From: Ignavibacteriales bacterium
GTDB taxonomy: Bacteria; Bacteroidota; Ignavibacteria; UBA10030
Length of the DNA stretch: 64,000 nt
Reading direction: 5' to 3'
Assembly (NCBI GenBank): GCA_026390595.1
Contig: JAPLFQ010000021.1
Span: 124,001 to 188,000 of the forward strand
Within the stretch, counting starts at the first letter, position 1; each line of letters begins with the position of its first letter. A program made the translations under genes and the position numbers. The notes under the pieces are model-generated. The model had not been told where the DNA came from and did no database searches. It worked only from the letters and a program-made list of their open reading frames with translations. This document shows positions 52,789-61,509 of this stretch, in pieces.

Positions 52789-53370
52789 TTACTTCGGAGG
52801 GATTGCCCCGGCAGCCGGCCAGGTTGTGTCACCCACTCGCTTGAGGTTCATCTCGAAGAATCGGATCGGATCCTTGCCAGGCATGATACGGTCGCCGACT
52901 TCCTGCCATGCGCCTTCCTTGATGACCGCCGTGTAACGTATCGTCATTGGACCCGCGGGGATCTCCCAAATGTAGCCATCGGCCGTCGGGGTGAGGACAA
53001 AATCACCGACATTGCCTTGCGCGTAGGAGTGCATCGTGTATGCACGATTTGCAGGGTTGTAGGAAATCGTGCCGAACGCGTTAAACGTCACTTTGCCGTC
53101 TGGGTCGTACCCTCGTCCCTCAATGACCTTCACCGAACCGTCGAGAAACGGACCGATCCGCTCAGTCTGAGTGATCGTGTGTTTTTCGCCGGACTGCAGG
53201 ATAGTCCATGCAGTGCCTCTCCAGACCCCGTCCATGTATGAGAGCTTGCCAATAGCTTCTTGTTGTGACGCGATCAGTTTCGCCGGATCCGGCCGCCCTT
53301 GTCCCAGAACGCCAGAACACATTCCCACCACAAGCAAGATCGCAGCCACTCCCGTTCGAAATCGGATCAT
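52789..53370 (-). CDS. Exported DUF1579-like / lipocalin-like protein
   Basis: The 193-residue protein has a signal peptide (AAILLVVGMCSGVLGQ) and a single beta-barrel-like domain beginning LSYMDGVWRGTAW, as in DUF1579 and related lipocalin-like folds. Conserved pieces include GPFLDGSVKVIEGRGYDPDGK and FGTISYNPANRAYTM. The function is unknown. Its ATG at 53370 overlaps the stop of the upstream gene (ATGA) and has GAGGAG eight bases upstream, so the two are coupled. Confidence 0.7.
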   Translation of the reverse strand: MIRFRTGVAAILLVVGMCSGVLGQGRPDPAKLIASQQEAIGKLSYMDGVWRGTAWTILQSGEKHTITQTERIGPFLDGSVKVIEGRGYDPDGKVTFNAFGTISYNPANRAYTMHSYAQGNVGDFVLTPTADGYIWEIPAGPMTIRYTAVIKEGAWQEVGDRIMPGKDPIRFFEMNLKRVGDTTWPAAGAIPPK

Positions 53371-53894
53371 GTTTTGTTCTCCTCGTTTGCGCTCATCTGC
53401 GCGTGCGTGATAAGGCCTGAATGACCTCGTAAATATTCCTCGAGACGACGGCATCGGCTCTCTGCAACAGATTCATCCCATCTTCCATCGTAGTAGGAGG
53501 GGAAGAAGAGCGGATAGTCTTTTCCGGAGGTCAGTTTGAATGTAACATAATAACTGACGGACCCATCTGATCGGTTCCCCAACGAGCTGACACACAGGTC
53601 CGTAATTTCGCTGAACTGGATTATCCGCTTTTTCGCTCCAAAACGGGACAAATCCTCAACGATGATCTGACTTACGGTGGGATCCACAGTTATCGTCTGC
53701 TTCCCCAGCATCAATATGCCAGGCACGCCGATGACCAGCAGCAGTATTCCAAGCAGAAATCCCGCCAGGCTGTTGGTGAAACCCGAGGCGTCGAAATCAC
53801 GAAAGCCGAAGGTCAGGATCAGGCCAACTGCGACAATAGACCAGGTAAGCACCGTCTGCTTCGCAGGATTGCTTTCAATTTTCCAGGTGTCCAT
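53367..53894 (-). CDS. Membrane protein of unknown function
   Basis: I do not recognise this 175-residue protein. It has two hydrophobic segments (TWSIVAVGLILTFGF and LAGFLLGILLLVIGVPGILML) followed by a soluble beta-rich part (YYVTFKLTSGKDYPLFFPS) that looks like a PH-type domain. The open frame goes back to 54092, but I chose the ATG at 53894. Its stop overlaps the start of the DUF1579-like gene, and a lipoprotein gene lies 16 bases upstream, so the three form an operon. Confidence 0.65.
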   Translation of the reverse strand: MDTWKIESNPAKQTVLTWSIVAVGLILTFGFRDFDASGFTNSLAGFLLGILLLVIGVPGILMLGKQTITVDPTVSQIIVEDLSRFGAKKRIIQFSEITDLCVSSLGNRSDGSVSYYVTFKLTSGKDYPLFFPSYYDGRWDESVAESRCRRLEEYLRGHSGLITHAQMSANEENKT

Positions 53895-53910
53895 AGATTG
53901 GTTCTTCGTA

Positions 53911-54303
53911 TTAGTCGCGCAATAGCCTACCCTTGAATTGCTGAAGGTGAATCTGTTTCGACGATCTGTCAAACCCGATAGCGACCGTGGAGGTGTCGTT
54001 GGACAGGTCAATAGTGTAACCGACGTAAGCCCCAAACTCGACAACCGCGAAGTGCAACGAGTGGCTCTCCTTCGAGAGCTTGAGAAATCCACTGGACCAC
54101 GCGAGGCTCAGAACATCGTTCGTCGTGATTCGTGATTCGAGGAGCATCTTGTTATCGAGGGTAAGCGTGACAAGATCGTTCTTGAAAGCAGATTCTAACT
54201 CGATGAGTACGGCGATTTCTTCAAGTGAAGGTTGTGTCGATTCATGACAGCCCAGCTGCAAGAAGATGGCTAAGAGCGTCAAGAAGACGAGGAATCGGTG
54301 CAC
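53911..54303 (-). CDS. Small lipoprotein of unknown function
   Basis: About 130 residues with a lipoprotein signal (FLVFLTLLAIFLQLGC). I chose the GTG at 54303 because AGCGGAGG lies six bases upstream; the ATG at 54342 would add a very basic stretch before the signal and overlap the next gene. The mature part has no recognised domain. It is the first gene of a three-gene unit. Confidence 0.65.
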   Translation of the reverse strand: MHRFLVFLTLLAIFLQLGCHESTQPSLEEIAVLIELESAFKNDLVTLTLDNKMLLESRITTNDVLSLAWSSGFLKLSKESHSLHFAVVEFGAYVGYTIDLSNDTSTVAIGFDRSSKQIHLQQFKGRLLRD

Positions 54304-54325
54304 GGTGGACCTCCGCTTTTTTCGC

Positions 54326-54706
54326 CTACTGCGACCCTTCATCTGTGGGTCGATGTTGTTCCGGCATCAGGAAATCACCATCGATGATCAAGAGCCTCAC
54401 TTCCTTCACTGCAACAGAACGGTGAGAACTCAAATCATCCGATACGACATATGTCATCCCTTCCTTCAACAAGTACTTCTCGCCATTTTCGTGCTCGGTG
54501 ACGAGTTCCCCTTCAAGACAGTGGACTATATGCCCCTTCTGACACCAGTGGTCAGCGATGTATCCGGCAGAGTAGGTCACGATCCGGATCCTCAAACCCG
54601 GGTATTGGAGCGTTTTCCAAAACGCCGAGCCCCGTTGTCCCTTGTGCCCGGTCTGCTCAATCCCAAGCCAATCTATTACCTGAAAAGGAATGTCGTATTG
54701 GGCCAT
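54326..54706 (-). CDS. Small cupin-fold protein (DHWC motif type)
   Basis: The 126-residue single-domain cupin has GYIADHWCQKGHIVHCLEGEL as its core, a known small family of cupin-fold proteins of unknown role. The second cupin motif is EKYLLKEGMTYVVSDD. His and Cys in the core could bind a metal. No Shine-Dalgarno sequence is visible before the ATG. Confidence 0.8.
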   Translation of the reverse strand: MAQYDIPFQVIDWLGIEQTGHKGQRGSAFWKTLQYPGLRIRIVTYSAGYIADHWCQKGHIVHCLEGELVTEHENGEKYLLKEGMTYVVSDDLSSHRSVAVKEVRLLIIDGDFLMPEQHRPTDEGSQ

Positions 54707-54732
54707 TGTCTGGTCGCTCTGATTAGTTGTGA

Positions 54733-54766
54733 AGGTGTTCCACCTGCTGAACGTTCGGGTTCAGCA
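54733..54766. other. Two adjacent short hairpins between small genes
   Basis: AGGTG-TTC-CACCT at 54733-54745 abuts TGCTGAAC-GTTCGG-GTTCAGCA at 54745-54766, an eight-base perfect stem. Neither has a T run. They lie between the AHSA1 and cupin genes and would fold in RNA or single-stranded DNA. Confidence 0.55.
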
Positions 54767-54784
54767 ACGGCCACGCCGTGACCG

Positions 54785-55243
54785 TCACGCGCCGTCTGGA
54801 ATCTCCGGTTCGACGAGATGCGCCAGCAGGAACAACGATTCCTGCCACCCAAGGTAGCACAATTCGACCGGAATGGCTGATGGCACACCTTCCTGAACCA
54901 TCGTAAGTTCGGTACCGCAAGAGACACCGCGGAGCGAAATGGTGACCTGCATTTGGCCCGGCAGGTTGGGGTCATCGAACTGGTCCGTGTACCGTATCAG
55001 CTCATGCGGTTTGAGTTCCACGTACATCCCGCCGAACGAATGGCTCTTTCCTGTACCAAAGTTCGTGAACGACATTTTGTAGCTTCCGCCGACAGTTGCA
55101 TCCATGTGATGAACCTTGCCGGTGAACCCGTGCGGCGGAATCCACTTCGCCATCGCGTCGGGATCGAGAAATGCCCGATAGACACGTTCAGGCGAGGCGC
55201 GCAGTACGCGGTGAAGGCGGACCGTATTGGTGAGGTTGGACAT
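54785..55243 (-). CDS. AHSA1/SRPBCC-family protein
   Basis: The 152-residue protein has the START-like fold of the AHSA1 group: HRVLRASPERVYRAFLDPDAMAKWIPPHGF at the start, GGMYVELKPHELIRYTDQF in the middle and a C-terminal helix. Such proteins bind hydrophobic ligands or act in stress or modification; the ligand is unknown. AGGAG lies nine bases before the ATG. The frame is intact and of normal length. Confidence 0.92.
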   Translation of the reverse strand: MSNLTNTVRLHRVLRASPERVYRAFLDPDAMAKWIPPHGFTGKVHHMDATVGGSYKMSFTNFGTGKSHSFGGMYVELKPHELIRYTDQFDDPNLPGQMQVTISLRGVSCGTELTMVQEGVPSAIPVELCYLGWQESLFLLAHLVEPEIPDGA

Positions 55244-55392
55244 TATCAGTTTCTCCTGAAAAAGCGTTTGCGTGTTCGTTTCAAGACAACTCCCGGTACT
55301 TAGCGTTTTCGGCTACCGTGTCAGCTTGCCTGTTTACCACGATGTCCTGAGCCGAGCGCGGCAATCCAAAGGACCTATCGGGGAGCGGTTGG

Positions 55393-55818
55393 CTAGCCCG
55401 TGTGTGCTTTTTTACGTTGTGCTTCCTTAAAGGCCTTGGCAAAGACTTTCTTGAGAACCGTTACATTCACATCGCTGAGCGAGTTGATATAAAGGCACCC
55501 TCCCCCGGTCTTGTGTTTCCCGAGTTTCAAGAGTTCGTCTTCAACTTTGCTCAGTCCACCCATGAGATAGATGCTGATGTTCTGTTTTCTCGGCGAGAAG
55601 CCGATCAGTATCATGTCTCCTTCTCGCCCGCTCTCATACACATAGTGATATGTCCCGAAACCGACGATTGCGCTTCCCCACATGACGGGCTCACATTTTG
55701 AGACCTTCTGCATCATTTCGAGGATCACGAAGCAATCGTCCCGCACTTGCTTGACTTTGATTTTGCTCAAGAAAGCAGTCACACTTCCTTTAGTCGGTTT
55801 GGTTTTGTTTTCCGCCAT
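55393..55818 (-). CDS. DUF1801 domain protein
   Basis: The 141-residue protein matches DUF1801: FLSKIKVKQVRDDCFVILEMMQ, EPVMWGSAIVGFGTYHYVYESGREGDMILIGFSPRKQNISIY and a final helix after GGGCLYINSLSDVN. The function is unknown. The ATG at 55818 has AAAGGA nine bases upstream. A RYYYAAC heptamer (GCTCAAC at 55852) stands 34 bases before the start. Confidence 0.88.
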   Translation of the reverse strand: MAENKTKPTKGSVTAFLSKIKVKQVRDDCFVILEMMQKVSKCEPVMWGSAIVGFGTYHYVYESGREGDMILIGFSPRKQNISIYLMGGLSKVEDELLKLGKHKTGGGCLYINSLSDVNVTVLKKVFAKAFKEAQRKKAHTG

Positions 55819-55910
55819 AGCGGTGATCCTTTCACGCGGGCTAAGGTTTGAGCTCAACGGCTGCCGAAGGCCGTCCAGCGAAGCGAATGGTTCAGGAGCG
55901 ATTTCGATTC

Positions 55911-56543
55911 CTACGTTTTCTTCGTGAGAACTACATGGGTTGCTCTCGGTGAACGTGCATGCTCAGAACAGTGGTAGCCGAGCGAAACCATATCGATATC
56001 ATTGAATAGCTGTTCTCCAGAACCGAGCAGGATGGGCGCGATGGCAATGTGCATCTCGTCGATCAATCCGGCACGCAGGTATTGCCGGATTGTCGCAACG
56101 CCTCCGCCAACCCGAACATCCAACCCATTTGCCGCATCTTTTGCGCGCTCCAAGGCGCTTACAATGCCGTCGGTCACAAAGTGGAACGTGGTACCGCCGG
56201 CCATGGGGATGGACTCGCGTGGGTGGTTCGTCAAAACAAAGACTGAGGTATGATACGGCGGATTGTCACCCCACCAACCTTTCCAATTCATATCTGGCCA
56301 GGGTCCGCGGATCGGGCCGAACATGTTGCGTCCCAGAATCCATGATCCAATGTTTCGGAATCCACGGGCGGCAAAGTCCGCATCAGTGCCGGTTGTGTCA
56401 CCGTCCTTTCCGAACATTTGCTGAAAAGTCCTGGTTGTGAATGCCCATTCGTGCAATCTCCGTCCACCGGCACCGAGTGGGTTCTCAAGATTCTGGTTCG
56501 GCCCTGCGCCGAATCCATCTATTGAAACTGAGAAGCTCTCCAC
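55911..56543 (-). CDS. RibD C-terminal / dihydrofolate reductase-like protein
   Basis: About 210 residues with the RibD-C fold: SVSIDGFGAG at the start, WILGRNMFGP, VRVGGGVATIRQYLRAGLIDEMHI and APILLGSGEQLF. It is probably an NADPH reductase of unknown substrate. The only usual start in frame is a GTG at 56543. The frame stays open upstream as KELFISKLR before it, which fits the expected N-terminus, and AAGGAG at 56565-56570 is placed for an initiation near an ATC at 56556-56558. The true start is therefore uncertain and the original ATG may be lost. Confidence 0.8.
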   Translation of the reverse strand: MESFSVSIDGFGAGPNQNLENPLGAGGRRLHEWAFTTRTFQQMFGKDGDTTGTDADFAARGFRNIGSWILGRNMFGPIRGPWPDMNWKGWWGDNPPYHTSVFVLTNHPRESIPMAGGTTFHFVTDGIVSALERAKDAANGLDVRVGGGVATIRQYLRAGLIDEMHIAIAPILLGSGEQLFNDIDMVSLGYHCSEHARSPRATHVVLTKKT

Positions 56544-56596
56544 ACGAAGTTTTGAGATGAATAGCTCCTTGATATCCCACGGGAAGATGTGTTTCT

Positions 56597-56638
56597 ACCT
56601 AACAAACTGGAACTGAGCCGCGTTCCAGCGCGTTGGAA
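56597..56638. other. attC-like imperfect hairpin between small genes (tentative)
   Basis: ACCTAAC, AAA, CTGGAAC, an eight-base loop, GTTCCAG, CGC and GTTGGAA follow in order over 42 bases. The outer heptamers pair at AAC/GTT, the inner ones perfectly. The order resembles an integron attC site (R, L, loop, L, R), although it is shorter than typical sites and the right heptamer departs from GTTRRRY. No integrase gene is in the window. Confidence 0.35.
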
Positions 56639-56769
56639 GAGGTTCGCAAATTCCTGACAACTGTTTGTATCGCAAGCTGAAATTTAGGATCCAACACACG
56701 AAACTCAGGGGCGCGCGGGGCTACAACGAAGGCTTGAGCAACTGGTAAGCCTCGAGCTGGTCTCCGATG

Positions 56770-57204
56770 TCAGATCAGATAAGGCACAATCGCTTTGGTC
56801 ACTTTCATATATGCCGCGTAATCGAGGTTACGTTCCAGCAGGAAGCGCTCTTCCAAGGTGATACGAAGCGCAATGACAACCGTGAGAACGACGGCCAGGA
56901 TCCCAGTCCGCAAGGAGAGATGAGATAGAACCGCCGCCCAAATCAACAGCAGTGCCGCAGAATGCATCGAATGCCGGATCAGGCGATAGGCACCCCGGCG
57001 AATGACCATGTCAGCAGAGGGCGTGGCGTCGACGCGAAACGCACCGGTGGGAAACGAGCGGCGCGCCCAAATGGCAAGGCCGACTGCGAGAATTTGGACG
57101 GCGATGACAACCGCAGAAAAAGAGAAGAGGTCCTCGGTAACTGCGAGAAGAATCACGGCAGCGATCACGAGGAGAAGGACGTAGGGCGAAATGACTGTAT
57201 GCAA
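56770..57204 (-). CDS. Isoprenylcysteine carboxyl methyltransferase (ICMT/PEMT-like) family protein
   Basis: The 144-residue membrane protein has four hydrophobic segments and the family signature GAYRLIRHSMHSAALLLIWA, followed by EERFLLERNLDYAAYMKVTK. The signature normally reads RHPxY; here RHSMH. The family methylates lipids or protein cysteines with SAM; the target is unknown. GAGG lies nine bases before the ATG. The attC-like hairpin at 56597 lies after its stop. Confidence 0.88.
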   Translation of the reverse strand: MHTVISPYVLLLVIAAVILLAVTEDLFSFSAVVIAVQILAVGLAIWARRSFPTGAFRVDATPSADMVIRRGAYRLIRHSMHSAALLLIWAAVLSHLSLRTGILAVVLTVVIALRITLEERFLLERNLDYAAYMKVTKAIVPYLI

Positions 57205-57467
57205 GAGTTCCTCACATTAGCATCGACACGCGGTCTATCATTGCCCGGAATGGTCTACCAATCCTGCGGATCATCGGTTCGCGAGCCCAAGAACTCGCTG
57301 TCGTCACATGTCATCTTGGGATCCATTCACTCGGTTACTTGTCAGCGTCAGGAAGACCGCGATAAAACATCGCGGGCAAGAATGTTTTGACACCGGAGGG
57401 AAAAAGGAAATCGTCGTCACTGCGCTCAGGATGAACGTGCTTGCTTCTGATTCTGCCCTGGTGGAAG

Positions 57468-57950
57468 CTAGTGTTCTACGACTCCCTTGGGAAAACGATC
57501 CGCTACAAGATTCAATCTGACATTATGCTCAAGGAGCGCTTTGAGGCCACCGAGCATCAAGGAGAAACCTTGAGTCGAGTCGGTCACCCGCTTCACAAGT
57601 TCATCTCCATCGCCAGCGAAGCCCGCTTCCGTGATACTGACAAACGTGGTCCCATCCTTCTGGGGGGCAAACGTCCATTCCACGGTAGTCAGACCACCGT
57701 AACCTGGCCACCCGATAACGATGCGCTTGTTCTGTTCTATGACTTTCGCAGTCACTGCGATTGAGATGTCGTACATTTCCCAGGCCCATTGAACCTGCTT
57801 GCCGACCTCGAGCCTGCCGCTGCTCTTCGTGAACCAAAACTTCGTCGTGATGTCGGGGTCGATGAACGCTTCAAACACCTCCGCGACGGGCTTGCGGATG
57901 AGCATTCCGGTCTTCATAATAGGCACGTGCTTGAGCTGGAGATCGACCAT
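57468..57950 (-). CDS. AHSA1/SRPBCC-family protein
   Basis: The 160-residue protein has the AHSA1 pattern MLIRKPVAEVFEAFIDPDITTKFWFTKSSGRLEVGKQVQWAWEMYD, then VEWTFAPQKDGTTFVSITEAGF and a C-terminal helix (QGFSLMLGGLKALLEHN). It belongs to a different subgroup from the AHSA1 protein at 54785. Ligand unknown. AAAGGAG lies five bases before the ATG. Confidence 0.92.
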   Translation of the reverse strand: MVDLQLKHVPIMKTGMLIRKPVAEVFEAFIDPDITTKFWFTKSSGRLEVGKQVQWAWEMYDISIAVTAKVIEQNKRIVIGWPGYGGLTTVEWTFAPQKDGTTFVSITEAGFAGDGDELVKRVTDSTQGFSLMLGGLKALLEHNVRLNLVADRFPKGVVEH

Positions 57951-58088
57951 ACTGACTCCTTTGAGCAGCTAATGGATGGGCCGCCTGAGATACCTCTTCG
58001 GCGGATAGATAAACTGCGGCACTCCAAACTATAAGCTGAGTTGCCTGTGAATGTCAGGACGGAAGTCTTTGCATCGAGGAATGGATGA

Positions 58089-58565
58089 CTAAACTCCTCT
58101 GAACGTTCTTACAAATTGCTGGTACTTCAGCGGAAGCCACGTCAAAACTGACGGATAGGATTTCTTGATGTATACAATAGCCGTTCTTAACCCGCCCTTG
58201 ACATCTCTCGTGGCCTTTACGTCGTGATTCAGCACAGAATCAATACCGACGATCAGATCCCCAAAAGCTTTTCTATTGAGTTCCATGCGCCCATTCATGA
58301 TGAGGAGGAAGTCGATAGCAAATTCAGAAGGCTTCACGTCTTTGTTGTCCTTCAATGCTGCCTCCAGCGCAATCTCCTTGACGGTTTCTAGAAATTCAGA
58401 TTCTTTCGCCAAATCGATCTTGTCACTGAACTGCAACCCGGCTTCTTTCAGTTGCCGTGCACACTCGAGGACAGGAGTGTGACTATCGAAGCAATCGAGG
58501 ATAATTGAGGAATAGGGAAGTATGGTATCACGCAAAATTGCCACGAAGGATGCTCCTCTGTTCAT
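58089..58565 (-). CDS. Protein of unknown function
   Basis: I do not recognise this protein of about 158 residues. It is largely helical and soluble, with a charged central part (KIDLAKESEFLETVKEIALEAALKDNKD) and a basic aromatic end (LTWLPLKYQQFVRTFRGV). Two ATG codons (58565 and 58595) are possible; neither has a Shine-Dalgarno sequence. It ends 137 bases before the AHSA1 gene start. Coding is supported by the frame length and residue composition only. Confidence 0.55.
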   Translation of the reverse strand: MNRGASFVAILRDTILPYSSIILDCFDSHTPVLECARQLKEAGLQFSDKIDLAKESEFLETVKEIALEAALKDNKDVKPSEFAIDFLLIMNGRMELNRKAFGDLIVGIDSVLNHDVKATRDVKGGLRTAIVYIKKSYPSVLTWLPLKYQQFVRTFRGV

Positions 58566-58614
58566 GTATTCGAATCGCCCGGGCACGACCGTCATGTGCG
58601 GGGTGTTGTTACGT

Positions 58615-59607
58615 CTAGCTGCTCTGTCCCATGGTTATTACCACTTTTCCCCGGGCGTGTCCCTCCTCCACGTGCCGGATGGCATCGGGGACCTCGATCA
58701 ACCTGTAGCTCCTATCGATGACCGGTGTTACCTTCCCTGCATCCATGAGCTCTCTCAATGCAGTCAAGTCGGTGTTGGTTATCGATGCCAGGATCGTGAC
58801 CATCTTCTGACTCATGAACGGTGACAAGGCAAGCGCTGCGATCGAACCAGTTATCGGCCCGAGCCAGCTCCCCTCGTTCTCTTTCAGCGACCCTCCGCCG
58901 TTCGACACAAGTATACCTTTGGCGACCATGACGCGCCTGCAATCATCAAACGAACGGTTTCCCACGTTATCGAGTATAAGATCGTAACGCTCCCCCTTTT
59001 GTGCGAAGTCTTCTTTGGTGTAATCGATGACGTGGTCTGCGCCAACCGATTTGACCAAATCTACGTTCCTCGTACTGCACACACCGGTGACGTGTACTCC
59101 GAGGGATTTGGCGATCTGCACAGCAAACGTCCCGACGCCTCCAGCAGCGCCGTTGATCAGTACCCTCTGCCCCGGCTGAATCTGTCCTTTGTCGCGAAGA
59201 CCCTGCAGAGCGGTGATTGCCGCTACAGGCACGGCGGCAGCCTGCTCGAATGTGAGCCGGGCCGGTTTCAGCGCCAGTTTATTTTCGGTGGAACACGCAT
59301 ACTCGGCGAACGCTCCGTGGCCCGTGCCGAATACCTCATCACCTGGTTTGAACCGAGTTACGTTCCTCCCAACCGCCTCAACCTTTCCGGCCAGATCGAC
59401 ACCGAGTCGTGTGCTCTTTGGTTTGCGCACGCCGGCCATAATGCGAAGGAAGTACGGAATGCCTCTCACAAAGTGCCAGTCAAGTGGATTGACGGAAGCC
59501 GCTCGAACCTGTATCAAAACCTCATTGTCCCCAGGCGTCGGCTTTTCGACCTCTTCACATTTGAGAACATCGGGTGAACCATAGTTGTGATAAACGATAG
59601 CTTTCAT
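58615..59607 (-). CDS. Zinc-free NAD(P)-dependent alcohol dehydrogenase / quinone oxidoreductase (MDR)
   Basis: The 330-residue protein belongs to the medium-chain dehydrogenase/reductase superfamily. ASVNPLDWHFVRG, LGVDLAGKVEAVG and RFKPGDEVFG mark the substrate half; the nucleotide motif is INGAAGGVGTFAVQIAKSLG. The structural-zinc cysteines are absent, as in quinone oxidoreductases. It would reduce quinones or enones with NADPH; the substrate is not known. An ACCTAAC heptamer at 59630 stands 23 bases before the start. No Shine-Dalgarno sequence is seen. Confidence 0.92.
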   Translation of the reverse strand: MKAIVYHNYGSPDVLKCEEVEKPTPGDNEVLIQVRAASVNPLDWHFVRGIPYFLRIMAGVRKPKSTRLGVDLAGKVEAVGRNVTRFKPGDEVFGTGHGAFAEYACSTENKLALKPARLTFEQAAAVPVAAITALQGLRDKGQIQPGQRVLINGAAGGVGTFAVQIAKSLGVHVTGVCSTRNVDLVKSVGADHVIDYTKEDFAQKGERYDLILDNVGNRSFDDCRRVMVAKGILVSNGGGSLKENEGSWLGPITGSIAALALSPFMSQKMVTILASITNTDLTALRELMDAGKVTPVIDRSYRLIEVPDAIRHVEEGHARGKVVITMGQSS

Positions 59608-59696
59608 AAATTACCCAGGAGTTTGCAGAACCTAACGTTGATGAGAATGATCCGACAATTAAATGAAACTCAGCGCCGCGGATTGTCCGCGCCCGA

Positions 59697-60479
59697 TCAA
59701 GAGTCTGGTTCGACCTGCTCCAGGACATACTCTCGAAGAAGATCCGAGAGAGGATCTGCGTCGTCAGCGCACAACCCGAGTGGATTGTGCCTGCGCCAAC
59801 CCTCCGCCAACTCGCATCGTGTCGCCAACGTCCCCATCTCGCCGGCGAAGTTCCTCATCGTGTTCAGATAGGCGTCTATCCCCTGGCTACGGTCCAGCCA
59901 CTCCTTCTGACTCTTGTGCTCGGCAAGCATGCTGGATTTTTCCTCAATGGCGGAGCCGATATCGATGAAGAAATCGGGCCGGACCAGATGGCTCAAGGGA
60001 TCTCTATTGCCATGTGGTTGGGCATGATACACGGCGACCTCACCCTCAATCGGTGCCCTGGGAGGATCCACAGGGAAGTTCCGCATGCCCCGGCAGAACG
60101 CAGCGGTGACCGAAAGGCGACAGGCAATCATATGATCTTCCATGTAGTCTTGGGGCGAAGGGACAAGGAGGATGTTTGGCGCCACCATTCGCATGATGGA
60201 CCCTATTCTGGCCAGAAGCCCTTTTTCATAGAAGATTTCAATATCAGGAACCAGTGGCGGATGGAACACCGCCCCGATCCGGCCCGCCGCGTTCTTCGCT
60301 TCCTGGAGCCGCAAGACCGCAATGGTTTCCGCGTCGTGCTCGGCTGAACCGCACGAACCATTGGCTATGTTCATGTAGTGGGCTTCACAGCCCGCTCTCC
60401 TCAGCAGGATGAGGGTGCCCGCCATGTTGAACTCGATGTCGTCCGCGTGCGCGGCAATAGCGAAAACTCGGAGGCCCAT
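59697..60479 (-). CDS. PIG-L family deacetylase
   Basis: The 260-residue enzyme has the zinc motif AHADDIEF (AHxDD) at the start and the third ligand region EDHMIACRL. It starts one base after the stop of the NagB-like gene, and GTGGAG lies ten bases upstream, so the two are coupled. PIG-L enzymes remove acetyl groups from N-acetylglucosamine conjugates. Together with an NagB-like protein it suggests breakdown of an amino sugar. The ATG at 60479 is preferred to the longer frame at 60509, which overlaps the NagB-like gene. Confidence 0.93.
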   Translation of the reverse strand: MGLRVFAIAAHADDIEFNMAGTLILLRRAGCEAHYMNIANGSCGSAEHDAETIAVLRLQEAKNAAGRIGAVFHPPLVPDIEIFYEKGLLARIGSIMRMVAPNILLVPSPQDYMEDHMIACRLSVTAAFCRGMRNFPVDPPRAPIEGEVAVYHAQPHGNRDPLSHLVRPDFFIDIGSAIEEKSSMLAEHKSQKEWLDRSQGIDAYLNTMRNFAGEMGTLATRCELAEGWRRHNPLGLCADDADPLSDLLREYVLEQVEPDS

Positions 60480-60480
60480 A

Positions 60481-61407
60481 TCAATGCATCTCCACTTTGC
60501 AGGTGCCAAGTGCGGGCCGGAAGAAGTTGAACTGGACGTCGGGGTGATCTGATAGAAGCGACATGGGCACCGACGAATCCGCTATCCGCTTGGATATCAT
60601 CAAGGTCGTCAGCCGCATGCCGAACGGGTTATCGTGATGTCCCGGGTGCCAGATTGAAACCTTCTCGGCCTTCCACGTCTCAACCGGCCCCACCGTAACA
60701 GCCTGATGGGGCACATTCTGGACAGCGCCGCCGCCAGAAGTTCGAGCATTCTGCATCAGGGTCATGGGATGCAAATCGACGACCCGGGTGCCGAGCTTCC
60801 TGTATTCCTCGGGAGACGGGGGAGCGTCTCGGTAGGCCCCCTCCCGTTTCGGCGGATCATTGAATGCCCAGTGCTTAACTTCTCCCTGGCCCCCCTGCAT
60901 GACCACACAGCGCGCTGAATCCCAGCTCTGGATATACCCCTTTGCGTCGGCCGCGGGGAAATGAATGTTCTCCCTGGGCATTGCCAGTTCGGGCTTGATC
61001 CGTTTGAAACACAGCTCCATGTCGGCCCGCGCGAAGCCGAGAGGGAAATCGGCAGAAACTTCCTTGCCAGCGACAACCCACTCGTCCATTCCCCAAAAGT
61101 GGCAGTGCTTGAGGGAAATCCCTAGTTCGTTCACCATGCGTGCCACTAGGGGAAGCTGCTCTGTCGGGCCGATAGGCCCGCAGATACCCGCGGGGCGGTT
61201 TTCCGTAGCCTGTCGCCATGCTGAGATATATTCCAAGGCTTCCGCTAGGTAGAACTCCTCGATCGTGTCGAAGAACGTTATTGCAAACCCCGGCCGCACC
61301 AGGCTCATGATATCCTTTTCGGTCAGTGCTGCAGCGTCGTCGAGAAGTCCTCTGTCCAATGTGGTGTAGTCCCACCACGCAGGCGCCACCTTGCTCAGAT
61401 TTCTCAT
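60481..61407 (-). CDS. NagB-like glucosamine-6-phosphate deaminase homologue with altered active site
   Basis: The 308-residue protein has the NagB fold: [12 protein letters not shown] keeps the Asp of the usual MDEY motif (D108). In the catalytic loop the standard GxDGHxAFNEP reads [11 protein letters not shown]: the catalytic Asp is V177, His179 is kept, and Glu is replaced by D184. It may act on a different amino sugar, bind without deaminating, or isomerise by another residue. It is cotranscribed with a PIG-L deacetylase that starts one base after its stop, in support of an amino-sugar pathway. Confidence 0.82.
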   Translation of the reverse strand: MRNLSKVAPAWWDYTTLDRGLLDDAAALTEKDIMSLVRPGFAITFFDTIEEFYLAEALEYISAWRQATENRPAGICGPIGPTEQLPLVARMVNELGISLKHCHFWGMDEWVVAGKEVSADFPLGFARADMELCFKRIKPELAMPRENIHFPAADAKGYIQSWDSARCVVMQGGQGEVKHWAFNDPPKREGAYRDAPPSPEEYRKLGTRVVDLHPMTLMQNARTSGGGAVQNVPHQAVTVGPVETWKAEKVSIWHPGHHDNPFGMRLTTLMISKRIADSSVPMSLLSDHPDVQFNFFRPALGTCKVEMH

Positions 61408-61509
61408 CGCTCTCTGCTCTCTCCTTGATTCCGGTTGAACAATGACTCGAATGAGCTGTCGATCACTTCTGTCTCTGAATCCTAATGCAACAATCCCTCC
61501 GGCCTCACC

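Noticed and set aside
54745-54766. Rho-independent terminator
   Set aside because: The stem is perfect but has no T run on either strand, so I list it only as a hairpin.
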